This document shows positions 26,701 to 41,700 of a stretch of 64,000 nucleotides of DNA, piece by piece; the stretch's first letter is position 1; every line of letters begins with the position of its first letter. The position numbers and the translations under genes were made by a program. The notes under the pieces were generated by a model that had not been told where the DNA came from, did not search any database, and saw only the letters and a list, made by a program, of their open reading frames with translations. Source of the DNA: Populus alba. Taxonomy: Eukaryota > Streptophyta > Magnoliopsida > Malpighiales > Salicaceae. Where the stretch lies: the NCBI RefSeq assembly GCF_005239225.2, contig NC_133284.1:1145770-1209769 (forward strand), read 5' to 3'.

Positions 26701-29700
26701 CTTTTGCTCCAATCAAGAATCCCCAAATAGCAGATATAATGGTATAGAACACATGGATATCCAAAAGATAAATCTGTCCAGAAACCAGGAAACGTATTAA
26801 ATAAAATAAAGCTTCTGATTTAGCTAAGCAAATAACAGATATCACACAATTTGCAAGTTAATTACTTGCACTGACCAAACTCTAGTTTATATAGAAAGTT
26901 TGTGTTCAAAAGCACTCTTAAGATAAGTTTTCTGTTTTTCAAAAACCAAAACCTAATTTTTTACAATTTTTGGTTTTTTAAAAACTACTTATCATTAAGC
27001 AGATAAGAGTGAGGATACGTGTTTTATTTAAAAAGTATAAAACATAGTAATAGTAGCAGTAGTGATAATGAAAAAAAGGGTAATCAGGTGGTGATTTAAT
27101 GATGTTGATCACGATAGTGGTGGCTAGCTTCAAAGGTGCTGCAGCAGTTTTGCAATAGTGTTGTAGTGGTTATGATGATGCTGTCGTTTAAGTTGGTAGC
27201 GATGAAGCTTGATGAATGATGTCTGGAATAAGACAGACTACTGGCAACCTTATTGAGGGATTCAACCACCACTTACCGAGCTGAAATTGGCACTTTAGAG
27301 TATCTCTAGTTCTTCTTCCACTTCTTTAGAAATTTCCATCAATTCCATCTTGTGAGTTTTAGAGTTTTCATAGCCTCTAATGGTGCATGGCAGTAGAGGG
27401 TTTGGAAGAGTCATTAAACTATAATAAGCATGTGAGTTTTAATTTCTTCATGTAGGATGCCTTTTCTGGTAATCTTGCTCTAATTTTACTAATGATCATA
27501 AGAAAGGCTTCAATAATTTTCAAGGTTGTTTGTCCATATCCCATCTATTTGAGATGTTGCATACTCCCACACCCCCTTGCATAAAAGGCATGTCTGAAAC
27601 CATTCAGCCAATATGGCTGAAGCGAATTGGAAACACATCAGGGAACAATAGAGCCACCTTATCCTTTTAAGCTACCCACACTATATCAGTAACTCAAAAT
27701 AGCGGGCAAAAAAATAAAAAAAAACTCCCAACTGTCAGATTGTTGAGGTACATCCAGCAGAAAAATTATGGGACCACTAATTCAAATGAATGAAAGAAAC
27801 AAAAAAATCAATTACAGATTCATAATATGTGCAGGTGTGAGCACATGTATGTATGAATTGCAACTTACAGCAATCACTGGAGCCCATAAGGTAGCAACTG
27901 TCAAGGCATTATGATTATCTGCAATGAAAGAGAATTCCCAATGAGCTATGCATTCATAAATTAATAAAGAGAGTGTTGCAACATCAAACAAGACCACAGA
28001 GGCTACACTGGTATTGAAATGCTGGGAAAAATCCAGCAAAATTTTGAAATGTTACTATTTTAAGGAGACTACAAAAAACCTACAGTGAATCAAAATGACA
28101 TTTTAGCAAAAATCACCAAATCCACAACATGGCAACAATGAAAAATTTAAACAGTATAACGTGATAAAAAAAAAATTCTGCCAAATGCCACCAGGTTATT
28201 AGCAAAATGCTTTTAAACATAATAAGTTGGAAAAGAAACTGTAAAGTTCCAAAAATATGGCTTCTCAAAGCATTGAACACGGTCAAATAATGGCTTCTCA
28301 AGTTCTATAAAAATATAAAACAGAATACAATTATAGTTACCAAAATTACATCACATATATTTTGGAGCAAAATACTGGTGCAAATATATAACACAATGGG
28401 AAAAAAAATAAACAGAAATTTTACAACATAATTATGGTTTAAAATTTTGTCAAACGACCTTACTTTTAGATACAAGATCATGCCAAGAATACTTCAGATT
28501 ATCAGTCATATGCACAATAATCCTTGTCGGTTTCACCAAGGGCTTGATCTGCAAAAAAGGTTAAAATATAATTTAGGAAACTTCCATCAAAATTAAGGCT
28601 GGTGTTATATAAATCTCACTGACCTGAAGGAAATACGCAAATGAGAACTTTCCGCTCAAAACAACCAACCAAAAGAGCATGTACCTGCTTGTTAAAGATT
28701 CAAAATTCATTTCATCTTCTTTAAATTTAGAAAGCATTTAGATAAAAACAATGAAGATGAATTATATCCCTTGGATTTAAAATTTATTCTTTAGTAAATC
28801 AATTGAGAAATGCTGTTCAATTTTTAAAATGCCTAAGATGTGTTTTACATCTTCTATGCGAAAATGTTAGATTTTCATAAGTTCTTCTTAATTGTTCTTC
28901 AAAATGTCCACAATGTATATATTGGACTTTTTTACACAATTACAGATCTAAGGAGCCAATTCTAATCAGTCAAGCCACAAAAGGCAGCCCAAAATGAATC
29001 CATTAACATAAAACAGAGCATTTGCACTTCAAGCTATTGGTATAAATGATGGAAGAGGTCATGACTGTGCTATTATTTGAAACAATGTTAAAAGGACATT
29101 AAAGTGAGGTGGTCAGTCCGTTATTTGTTTTTCCCCTGCTTTTGGGCAAAAAGGAAGCTAGTTTGACAAGATTAAGCCAATAAAATTTTGGACAAATTAT
29201 CATCCCTATATCATCATTTTACAACAACAGCAAACAAACTGACAAAAAAACACAGACAAAAATCTAACATAACAGAAGCAAATGTCCAATGTGAGAATTA
29301 AAATATTTTGTGGAGAAAAGGTTAAAGTAACAGAGATGTAGAAGACATTACTTAATGAAGTCACTAGTCCTTTCATACATGCCACGCCCAACATAATAGC
29401 GTTCCTTCAAAAAAAAATTCAACGAATCAACATTTAAATTTTAAAATACACCTAAAATATTAAAAAGAAAAACTATCCAAGGACATAGGACAGTAACCAT
29501 TTTGACAATGGACCAAAAAATATAATCCAGCACATAAAAGGAAAATCAAGCATAAAGAAGAAATAATTTGGCCAAAAGTAAAGGTAAAAGAAAAACCTGG
29601 CGCATCCACTTTACGAAGCGAATAAATGGCCAGTGATCACACTGATTAGTCATATGGTGGCAAGCTGGTATTCGCATGAGGAAACTAATAAAAAACTGGA

Positions 29701-32700
29701 CACCAGCATAGATGCCTACAACGATCATGTACAATCTGAAAAAAACTGAATTTGAATTTTGTTTACTCTCTTCCTGGAGAGCTTTCCTGTATTTGAAGAA
29801 AACAACAAGAATAAAAGGTTGCTTGTTATTCACATATGACAAGCATGCAGAAAAGGATATCAAGTATAAATGCTTGCTTAAGAGAACATACACATAGAGG
29901 AAGCTTAAGAAGACAGAAGCACAAGAAAACCACACAAAACGAAGAAATATTCGAGTCACAGCCAGTCGTCTTGATGTAGAATAAGCCCCATACATCATTA
30001 TAACATCCAGCACACCTAAATCAAAAGGTATGAACATCAAAAATCAAATTACTCATGAAATTGCAATATAAAAAATTGTTATATTTCTTATCTGTGATGA
30101 TTCACAGTTGTAAGTAATTAACAATTGGTTCAGCGTAACAATGAGAAAATCATTTTATGCATCAGAGAACCATACTTTCAATAAACTTCATCACAGCAAA
30201 TGTTGGACCAAGACTTAGAATTTCCCGCAGTGTCTTGGAGTTAAATTTTCCATCATTAAAAGCAATGACAGTGAGTCCCTGGAAGCAGAAAAGAAATGCT
30301 TGCAGCCATGAGAATGCTACATTCTAGTCAAGCTAACAAGTTATTAATGAGTAGAGACTTCATCAATGCATAGTAAAAAATATTCACAATAATGAAGAAG
30401 AGGGGAGTTGCTGGTGTAGATATTTGCAATAAACAAAAATTATATATAAAAGGCAAAGGAAAAGACCTTCCAAATGCATGGCAGGAAAATAAACACAATG
30501 AACAGAGAAGCTTTTCAGATGCACAGCAGGAGAAGGATAGTAGTTTCTATGAGAATTTGATTTTGACATGCTAACCTGAAACATCATAACAAGAAATATC
30601 CACAGACGGTGGAAACTATGGTAAAGATGAAGGAACGTCCGGTGCTCAACAAACGAAGTTTTCCCTCTACGTTGACTTCCAGCAGTTGTAAGCAAATACT
30701 GTAAGGACAAAAGACATACTTTATAGTGATTCACAATGTAATACCCACCACAAGCAGTCTACAAACCTAAAGCCTTAATCATACATTGTAGCACAATGTA
30801 ATACCCACCACAAGCAATCTACAAATGTAAATGAATATAGTTTGGCCATTATAGGAAGGAAAAGCAATACTTTCACAAGCCCTCATCAAACAAAAGTGGA
30901 TATAAGTAATAAGGATTGAGCAGAGCATTAAGGGTGTAGTATGGAAGCTTGCCATGTTGAGATTATAAAAGTGGATATATATATATATATGACCTCAACA
31001 TGACAAGTTTCCCAGAAAACCTTCCCTGCTCTGTTTAATCCACCTTGTTTCTATATAATCTATGATTTAAGCCAAACAGTCTGGCTTTAATATTTAACTC
31101 TATACATGAACAGGATGACATATTTATTTTGTCAAATGACAGCAACTACATTTCAAGAAAACCACAGAGCCAGAATCAATTATGCATAGGATATGCTTCA
31201 GCTCCTGGCGTTGCTGTCTTCAGATACTATTAAAAGATGTTCCCAAAAGGAACAGAAAGCATAAAGGGCATAAAAAAATGTGACAAACCTTTGTCCTTGG
31301 TTTTGGTCTCTGGAAAAAGGATGAAGTCATGCGCCACGGCCAACTGAGTTCAAAACAATGAAGTGACCTGGAAATAGAAATACATGGATAAGGATGAGGA
31401 GAAAGACAATGGCCATCCATCTGACACAAAAATAGTTTTAGGTTCCATTTACTATGACTTTTGCAAATTGGTTTGAGTTGCTTTAATTTTTTACTCAAAG
31501 AAAAGTCATAATAAATTTGGTTAGAAATAACTTTTGACATAAATCAATTTTGTTACAAATTCGAGTTCAAACTGCTTTAATCAAGAGTTAAAAATTAACT
31601 TTTTAACTTATTGATTACATAATTTATCCTCTACCCTTTCTTCAAAAACAGTTGATTTGAGTAACTTTTTGCTAAATATACTTCTAACCTAACTCATTTT
31701 TGTCGTAAGTTGTTTATAGAAAAATAACTTTTGAATTATGACTCAAAATCAAAATTTAATCTTCATAAGTCAGATCAAACTGAATATTACTCTATTTATA
31801 ACTAACCAAGTCAGAGACAATCATTTTCTTACCAAGAACAGAATTGAAATGGATTTTCCAATTCAATTTAGTTGATTTGAATAATTCAGTATAGTTAAAT
31901 ACAATAGAATTCTCTTTAATGTCTATGAAATAGCTGCGAAAGATATAAAGAGCATGGATACTTCATAAATTTCACGGCTGCACAGTTTAGCTATTCGATT
32001 GATGAATAACAAGAAAGACTAAATTGCATGTGTTCATTTACATTAACTCACCAATATTTAAGTTTTAAATGAATAGAAGCTCTTTTTTTTTTGTTTCCAT
32101 TGCATGAATTGGGAAAATGAATCTGAATTCTTCATTCCATCCATTCAACATGACTCCAAGTTAAGTGAGAAAAGACTGGCAAATCAAAGTAGACTTACCA
32201 AAAATACTCATTAAAATCATCGTAATTTCTCCAAGAAGAATGAGGCGCTCGTCCATTATCATTGTTTCCTGCTTCCTAGGTGTAGTGGCAGGGAAGTCAA
32301 ATCTTAAGTAAAACCACAATGCATAGGACAGCAGAGAATAAATTGGCACGGTTTATGACAAGATAACATCCCCGGAAGAGATGCATGTACAGAAATGACT
32401 GCAAGTAAAAATGACAATGACCAGCCTAAATCATAATGGCATCACAATAGAACAAGTCAGTCCCAAAGCAACAAACTTAGCACCAATGCATGACATAACA
32501 TAGAGATGATGTTATGTGTGCTCTCTTGGTGAAAAATTGCTGCCAAAGTTTTAAGTTTTATTCATGCATGACAACAAAACTACTCCAGCACTAGGCTTAG
32601 GAGCCAGTTCTCTCTGGAAAGACAAACATAAGCAGTATTATAATTCACAGGGCCATTTTCCAAAAATAGTCCTCCACATTGACCTTTTTTCCTTGCCATT

Positions 32701-35700
32701 CCTTCATCTGTTAACAAAAGAAGAAAAATGTGTGCCTCCTAGCTGAGAGAAAGATAACCGATCATTAACATGGCTTAAAAGATGTGATTTAAAAACTTTT
32801 CAACATTAGTAGTGCTTGCCACTGTATGCGGGGGGAAAAGAAAAGTTACTATTAGGTGTACTTGAAATTAATATACACAAACAGTTATAAATTGTTATGG
32901 AACTGCTGCGAAACTCCTTTCTAGACTTATCAAACCATGCACTCACTAAACTCATTTTTATTTTCTTATTTTTCTATGGCAATGCAATCAATCTATTAAT
33001 CCCATAGACATGAGCTAAAAAGAGAGCATCTCATGTAGTCTTGCCCATCCACACTATCCAAATCATGAACTCACTTGACTCATTTCTATATTCCTATTTT
33101 TCTAATGCAACTATTCATGCCACATTTACCATGTTACATCAACAAACTTTGTTTTGATTTAAAACACTTAAAAAGAACATAAATATAAAAATAAAACACC
33201 ACAACAAAGAAGTTAACAGCATGAGCCAAGTGAATGAGAGCAACATCCAGAAAGAAGGATAGTAGCCGGATCGTGATTGTCCCTTATCAATTAAATGTAA
33301 TGGAATTAAGGAAAGAAGTGAAAAACATGTGCACTCACTGCTGCAACAACGTCATACAAAGGAGTAATAACTTGATCAAGGAATGATACGCCATTCTCAG
33401 AATTGGAATCACAGCTTTTTGCTGGCTGAGCAATTTGCTGCCTCAACATCCCATCCATTTCCCTGACCATCTAAATATCAAGTTTAAAGTTCGCGGAATA
33501 AGGTCAGTAGAAAAATCGTTGCAGCAGTTTTTTATTATAGTTTTTCATTTTTATCAGTTACAGCACTTCAAACCAACGATTTGAATCCACTAGCAAAGGT
33601 TTTAAAAGCAGAATAAATGAATAAGATCAAGAATATCAAAAGGCATCTCAATTTGAGGTTCAGGCCAAACTTCAACACATGAGAAAATTTTAAAAAAAAA
33701 AATCCAGTAGGAAAAGAAAACACAAGTGCAGAGATGTACACTTGTTGATGGGTCCAAAATAAGCCATTTACCAATCTTATTAGTAATGTTCCTTTTCTGA
33801 AAAGGGAAAAGATAAAAACTAATCCATTCATAGAGTATTCCGAGATTCACTTACATGATGAAATATGTAGCACAGGCATTCTGGAAGAAATCTAACATTA
33901 GCAGCTTCGCCCCATATTAGAAAGTACAGGGAAACAAAGAGCAACTTCTTTTCCTTGCTTAAATCTTCAAAACTGCACAGAACAATTTATTGGCATAAGT
34001 TTCAAACATTATCATTCATGAATTAAAATTCAATAATTAACACAAGCGAGAATGAAAGAGGTTAAAAACCCATACTTGCTCCACACTGGTTGAATGCAAA
34101 GGTAGCTGCACCATTTAATGTAATTATCAAGTGACTTCAAGAATACCTTCTGCACAGCAGCCTCATCCAATTTCTGAACAAACCGAGGGCATATAACAAA
34201 TAGTGATTTGATGACATCTTATGAAAAAAAGTTTGCATCAAGACAAAATTGTTCAAAGCTTTTTACATAAACTAAATCAAGGCCCAAGATTCACATTAGT
34301 ATAAATTGTTGGAATCTGGTCATGTTCTGCAGTTACAAGGCCTAATAAAATCAGTATCCATATTGAAGAATAGAAAAAATAATATATTCCGCAAGTTAAA
34401 GGCCAAACCTAATGAAGCAATCATAAGGTAGTCAAACAATCTTTCTCTTTTTACATATTCTCTTCAATTCATCAATAGATCACAATAAACAAAATACAAG
34501 ACACATGGATGGCTTTAAGCATGAATGTTTGTGTAGAAGTGCTTTCTAAAATGGTTTGAACAACAGCTATCAATGGAGCTGTAACATACACTGGCCCAAG
34601 TGTATAATTGGATCTTTCAATTGCATGCATTTATGGACTGTTGCTAAGCCACTACTCTTTTGAGAGCCAACAGCCTTTAGCTTTAATCATGCAATCACAT
34701 TCCCGGTCAAATTAGAAATCAACAGTAACAAAGTGCAAATCTCACAGAATATCCCGTTCAGATTTACTCTCAATTTATTGCGTTATGGAATGGGAATCCA
34801 AATAAATTCAACACAAACCAAAATAATCCACATCCATATAGTTATCAACCTACCATGCACAAAGAGAATAGTTCAGAGTAATCATGATGAGGACATCGAC
34901 CCGAGACATGGTTCACATGTCCGTATGATTTAGGATGACAAAAGATAGTCCAACCCTCACATTATTGGATTTTATTTGGGATTATTTAAGTTTGTTTGTT
35001 GGGCTTGATTTAGTCATTGTTGGATATTTTATTTGGTGGGCTATAAACCCAATTATTTGTTCTAGTCAGGGTTTTATTATCTATATCCTATTTTTCTAAA
35101 AGTTACAGTTTTAATTAATTGAATAAAGAATTGCAAAGTTGCAAACTTTTTCAACTCTATTCTTCGCTTTTTAGGCTTTTTTTTTGGCGTCTTCTTCTTT
35201 TCTTTCTTCTTTAGCTCTAAATCTCTTCTTGTGCCACAATAGCTTTGGTATTAGAGCATGATTTTTTAATTGTTCTCACAATTAATCGATCTATACACTT
35301 GTTAAAATTCTTGACATTCAATCTAGTTCGTAAACTCTAAATTTCATGGGAAGCTTTCATCAAATAACAAAAAATGTAGAAGTATCAAAAAAAAAAAGTT
35401 ACTATTCATCTTCTCTGCCAAACTTAACCAGCCGCACAACCACAATCATCACCACAACCTGCCTCATCCACCACACAAGCCCTGTTTCACTCTTCTTGCC
35501 ACTTCAACAAACCCTCCACAAATCCAACCACTTTAGCAAACAAGACCCAACCAAACATCAATAGGGCCAAGTCCCTACAAATCAAATCAATACAACAACG
35601 GAAGCCACCCACACGTTGGATTCAGCACCATCACAGTAGATGAAGACCCACTGTCACAACCATCGTCTCTAGAGTCCCTCTGATTTATAACACCTCAATA

Positions 35701-38700
35701 GCCCAATCACCAAACAACCCATCAAACTAGCATCAAAACCAAAAGGAGCCAGAAACTTTCATGCACGGTAGAACCATTAGCCAGCAAAGATCAACAGGTT
35801 TTCCACCTCGAACCATAGCATGTGTCCAATAGTAAGATCTTAAGATAGACGTGAAGAATAAAGGAATTGCATAGGGCGAGTTTCCGCAAATTTTCCATCT
35901 CTTGTCTTACTATACTTTTATTTTTATTTTCTTTTATATTGATTTATTAAAAAAAAGTTGAGAAAGTCAAAAAAAAAAGTGAAAAGTTAATAAAAAAAAA
36001 AAAGCAAATTGATAAAAAAAGTCAAAAATAAGAGTCAAGGTAAAATAAAATACTCACGGTAGCAAAAGGTAGCAAAAGGAGATCACATCATCCAGTACAC
36101 CATTGCGTCAACGATACTACATCACCAACAACAACATGATTCGAAGGTCTATCTACGATCAAATTCAATGTTTCTCCTCCTTTTGATTTGTTTAGTTTTA
36201 CTTTTCTGGTTTTACACTTGTCATTTAAAGTTGTCGTTAATATCACTTTTTGTGCCTAAAAAAATATCTCACCTTACATTTTTATCTATTATTTTTTTCT
36301 CATCAACCTCTTTCATCATTGAATATCTAGCATCTAGTCCTCTTTGATAATTGCGAGTCCTTGCTTGTGAAAATGTGTTTGATTAATTATTTACACTTAA
36401 AGGTCTATCAATGCATGCTTAAAATTTTATTGGTGTATTTTGTTCTTGAGTACTCTCCACATTAAAAAAATATGGAATTACTATTATTTTTTGTATTGTG
36501 ACTTCACTTGCAGGAATCGTATTTGATGTCAATTCTATTTTTATGTTAGTGTTGCATGCATTTGTAAATATTCGTCTAGTATCCAACTTTAAGTTTACAA
36601 CTATCATGGATTCAACCTTGAGTGATATCTTTAAAGCCAATCATGAACAAAACATTGTAGAGTTTGAGACAACTAGGTTGGGTGTATCTAGATATGCCTT
36701 AACACAACCCGAGAGAGCTGAAGATTGAAGAAGAACTATTATCTTTCACACCTATATCAAGTGTGCAGATAAAGGATGTAAGATTATAATTGATAATGGA
36801 AGTTGTATCCATGCAATATCTTCGAATATTGTAGCTCACTTGGGCTTAAAACGTGTTCCCCATCCTAAGCCATATAATGTGTCATGGGTTAATAATACCT
36901 CTATAGCAGTCAAAGAAAGATATCTGTTCCCTATCAAATTGCTAGACTATCATGATGAGATTTGGAGTGATGTAATTTCAAAAGATATAGAACATGTCAT
37001 TTTAGAGAGGTAATGGATATATGATTTAGACGTCATCATTTCTAGTCGATCAAATTCATGTTTTTTAGCTTTTAAAGGTAGAAAGATCAAACTCATTGGA
37101 TTACCACCAAGACCTAGCAATAATAACAAAAAAAAGGATGTGAATGAACAAGAACTTAATACAATGAGCCTGAATGAGTTTGAAAATAAGGTTAAGGAAT
37201 AACATATTGTGCCTGGTTTAGTTGCAAAAGAAATTTCAAGAAACTCTTTAATGGAACTACCAAAGGAGGTAAATATAGCTAACATAAAATGTCCAAAAGA
37301 GTTTGCTAAGGAGGTTCATGAAAAATCAATTATGTCTCCTTTATTTGTAAAAGTTTCTAGAGACTCTCTCGTCGAGTTGCCTGAAAAGATAAGTGCAATG
37401 TTAGGAGAGTTTCAAGATAGTTATCATTCTAAGTTCACTAATTTCTCGACCTTTATGCTTGACACCCAACTTGTCATAGATTTTGAGCAGCATTCCAAGC
37501 TTCAGGATTCTTCACCCCTATGCTTGACATCTAGCATTTCATAGATTTTGAACAACCTCTTAAGCTCCCTATGCTTTGTCCTCAATGCTTGACATCCAGC
37601 ATGTCATTAGTCTTGAGCAATCTATTGAGATCCCTAAATCCTTACCCTTTATTCATGATAAGGAGAGGATAAGGATGACCCCGATTCACTAGGTCATGTT
37701 CAATATATATCCATCCAGGATTCAAAGGTGTGTTTCATTCCACACTCTGTCGTGTAAGGTTCATGGTCGCAAACATAGGATGCCAGTAGATATTCCTCCT
37801 TTGTCTCCTCACTCTAAAATGTCTGATTTAGCTGAATCTTTTGCATGTAGAGTTCATAATTTGCGTGTAAAGTTCATAAGACATATTCAAGCAAGTAACT
37901 AACGATACAAATTTCAAGCTGATTTACATAAGTATCATGATGTGCTTGGAGAGTATTTCATGATACAGATTAAACTTGAACAATGTCCTTTGAAAACCAG
38001 TCATAAATTGCAAGTGAGTAGTGTTAGACCATTCAAAGTTTTGCAAATGATTGCATCAAGTAGTTATATCATTAAATTGTCATTAAACTTTGATATTAGC
38101 TCTAATTTTGGCATGAAAAACCTTGTTATATATAAAACACAACCTATCCCTGATGCTCCATTTGATATTACCACCCCATTATCATTATCATTGGCATAAA
38201 AGGAACATGTTAATACTATTTTGAATGCACAAGTTGTTTTTAACAGGGATGGTGAAGTTCAGCGAATCTCAATTTATGAGCTTAGGGACCAGATTCAGAA
38301 TGTATTTGGATTACCAAAGAGAAATTATAGCAGCTTAATGCTTATCTTTGGAACAGTTATCACAGTCGCCTTGAACTATACTTGACAAGGTAAAGTTCTT
38401 CCAACCTCGGGAGAGTTGATGGAGACATCAGACCCGAGACATTGTTTACTACATGTTTATATGATCTACGATGACAGAGGATAGTTCAACCCTTGTGTTA
38501 TTGGATTTTATTTGTTGGGCTTGATTTAGTCATTGTTAGATATTTTAGTTAGTGGGCTATAAGCCCAATTGTTCATTCTAGTTAAGGTTTTAATATTTAT
38601 ATCATATTTTTCTAAATGTTAGACAATTTTGATGAATTAAATAAAAATTTGTAAAGTTGTAAACTTTTCCAACCTCATTCTTCTATTCTTTGGCTTTTTC

Positions 38701-41700
38701 TTCTCTTTTTGGCTTCTTCTTCTTAGTTTCATCTTTTCTTTCTTCTTTAGCATTAAATCTCTTTTTGTCCCACGTCAAATCACACCCAAAACTATCAGAC
38801 TTTGGGGTCTTCAACTCAGCCTAATGCGAACATGTCCATTAAGGGAGGGACTATTATTCACAAGGATCTAAAACCCAATGAGATGATGATGAAAACTAGT
38901 AACACCGAGAAATTCCAGTCCTCTCCACTAATTCTAGCTATAACAACATGCAATTAGGTAATTCACATATTTTACTTGGAATATTTATCTATAAAATTCA
39001 AATAGCAAAATATTTACCTATACCAATTGAAGTATTTGTACGGCCCATTCTAATCAGATAAATTAGAATAGAACAAAGTAAACAAGTTTCTTTATTTTGT
39101 TGAAAGAATTATTATCATCTATTATGGTCAAACTATTGGAAAATGGAAAATAAGCATCAGCCACAAAATACTGGAAGATTTATATGATTCATGCTAATAA
39201 TAGCATGCAAACAAATGTATGATGGCAATCACAACCAGTGTTGTCAAAACGTTACTTCACCAAAGCTAGGGCACCCTAGGTGAGGAGAGAGCCACCGAGC
39301 AAGGCGATTTTATAGGTGCTCGCCTGGATAAGTGTTGCTAGGACTTGACGCGCTGCCTAGGCAATAATTTTTGTCTTTTCTTCTCATTTTTTACTATATT
39401 AATCCTATTCTTCTATCCACCCACCCATAGTTATTTACAGGGTATAATTGTGAAACCAAAGGCTCTTGTCTTTTAAAAATTATAAAAAGAAACAAAAGGA
39501 AGAGATTCACCAAGAACTATCATTGGGATTGACACTTAGCATGTGAGGACATTTAACAGCAGAGACATTTAATGGAACCAGCTAACCTCAATGCTTTACT
39601 ATTATTTTATTCATCTTCTTTTCTTTTATATATTATGACGTTCACCACACTTTTCTCTTTATCAGTCTTCATTTATAAATATTTAAGCTATATTATGCTG
39701 CCAGATTTTCAATTTGATTTTATTTTTTAAAATTTCTTCTACGGTTATCAATTTATTTCCTTTTAGACTTGTACAACTAGTTAAGCATAGAAGTGTCAAT
39801 TCTAAAGAAATACATTATGGCTTAATAGATCACGATTCAAATGAAATGGAAATTAAGGACTTTAGTAAAGGAGAGGAAGGCATGGATGATGATGTCTTGG
39901 AAGTTGATAAAGGTTGAACAGTTACCCTTAAATAACTCCATCTATCTTTAAGACTTATTTAATCTACTTGCTCATTTAAATTATCTTGTATCCTCTTTTA
40001 TCTTTCAAAGTTATAGACTTAATTACCAGTTAGTGAAACACTGATATGGCTTTCTATAATATGATATTTTGCTTTTAAATTTGATTATTTTATTTTATTT
40101 TAGTATACCACCTCATTTTGTTCGAGTGGGCCTATGACACCTCAGGTGTTTAGTACCAGTGGCGCCTTAGGGCACCTTTCACTTTTGACAACACTAAATT
40201 TACATTTCAAAATTATATTTTTTTAAATTTCAGCATTTCTTTATCTTTGGTATACTTATTTGACAAATTTTCACCACCACCATGCAAAGGATCCTTTAAA
40301 TATAGCAAGTAACTTCCTATAAGGCAACTGATTGAAGCAAAGTTTTAATCCTTTCCTTGTTGGGCAGGTGTTAAAAAATTAAAAACAACAAATAACATGT
40401 GCTAGGCTGTGTGACTATAGAGCAGGCTAAGAAGATAAAAGCCACTATGATGGTACTTGCAAAAAAGATGAACAAAGAGTCCAGGTTAAATTAAAATAAC
40501 AAACTGAAAATCAAATCACTCAATGCCAAATGTAAACACTAAAACAGCATTAGTTCCAAACGATCTTACAGAACTTAAAATCTTTGAACTATAAATGTAA
40601 ACTACAAATACTTGCACGTGAAGCAATTTAATTAGCAGAGAGTTAATAAAAAGATCTGATATGGAAAATTCATATTTACCTTGGGATAGCATCCTAAAAT
40701 TCCAAAACAGAAATTAACAAAAATATGAAACAGAAACATGTGAGACATACCGGTTCGGTTGCATCAGGGATACCAAGTCGAGATTGTTCATTGGCAAGGA
40801 GGTGAACTACATGTTCCCGCTGGTTTGAAACATTGTCTTTCTGACAGCCATAAAGTTCACAAATGAGAAGCAAGAAACAAATTATTCCAAATGATTTCTT
40901 AGAAAAAGTCCATAACACACTAGAAGAAGTATGCAAAAGTAGTGTAGAGAAGCGTGATTTTGAATTGAAACCCCCCCCTAACTTATATAATTTTCACCTA
41001 TTCTGAATGGAAGATAAATATAGGAGGCTGGGCAAAGCACAGAATTCTCAGCATCCAAAAAATATGAATCCAATTTAAAAACCCACAATTGCTTCTTTTA
41101 ATTTTCCTCTCTAAACGAGTCACATTCCTAGAGCCTATCTCCCCTTATGAATCAATTAACTTGCTCCTTTTTCAGTTAATGAACTTAATGAAGATAATGA
41201 CATGGTGTTTTGATATCCTTGTTGATAAAGTAGATGGGAGAATGGTCGTTCACATCATTTATAGTGTATTTTGAATCAACTGAAAATTGATTATGGTAGG
41301 GCCAAATAAAAGAACAAAGACCCAATTTACTATTTCATGAACGAAATTCAAGTTTTAAAACTCCCTTTGCATTCTAAGTGAACCAATGAGGAGTGATAAT
41401 TGCAACCGAACCAGATTATTACCCGATTAAAATGTAGTAGCCAGGTAAGAACCCCAAAAACATCAAAATATAATAAGGCTTTGATCACATCCAAATACAA
41501 CATCAAGAAATAAATAACTGCAGATATTGCAAATCCAAAAGACATCCAAATAAAATTTCTGCTTCTAAATAAGCATACAATCTCCAAGCTTGACACTTCA
41601 TTGGTGGATTTCTACTTTTAGAAGCATGAATCAAGAGAAAACAAACAAAAACTATGGAAGTGCACAAGTGAAATAGCCTCATACAGCACATAATCACGGG

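Larger units (their letters stand above)
22409..33470 (-). other. CALS10: CALS10 exons 11-32: first membrane cluster and start of the central loop
   Basis: Exons: 33339-33470, 32199-32275, 31289-31367, 30576-30698, 30176-30278, 29892-30015, 29597-29786, 29352-29404, 28624-28684, 28464-28548, 27869-27918, 26687-26773, 26405-26490, 26268-26292 (25 nt), 25557-25654, 24826-24907, 24529-24686, 24323-24443, 23031-23125, 22855-22945, 22605-22765, 22409-22518. Hydrophobic helices appear in the exons from 30698 down to 26687 (for example [20 protein letters not shown] and [13 protein letters not shown]). Below 26490 the product is soluble ([30 protein letters not shown]). The donor of exon 26405-26490 is GC. 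Confidence 0.85.
34885..38777 (+). mobile_element. Ty3/gypsy LTR retrotransposon derivative lacking reverse transcriptase
   Basis: LTRs at 34885-35241 and 38417-38777 are flanked by the 5-bp duplication AATCA. A tRNA-iMet-type primer site follows the left LTR. Internal sequence includes a degraded aspartic protease region ([12 protein letters not shown], then [15 protein letters not shown] at ~36770-36900) and, after a large gap, an integrase C-terminal region ([20 protein letters not shown], then [20 protein letters not shown] at ~37740-38160). Reverse transcriptase, RNase H and the integrase core are missing and stops are frequent. It is a dead deletion derivative, antisense in the 6.6-kb CALS10 intron. 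Confidence 0.9.

Noticed and set aside
29546..30040. 164-codon minus frame as one exon
   Set aside because: A short intron with good GT and AG signals (29787-29891) splits it, and removing the intron restores the family protein.
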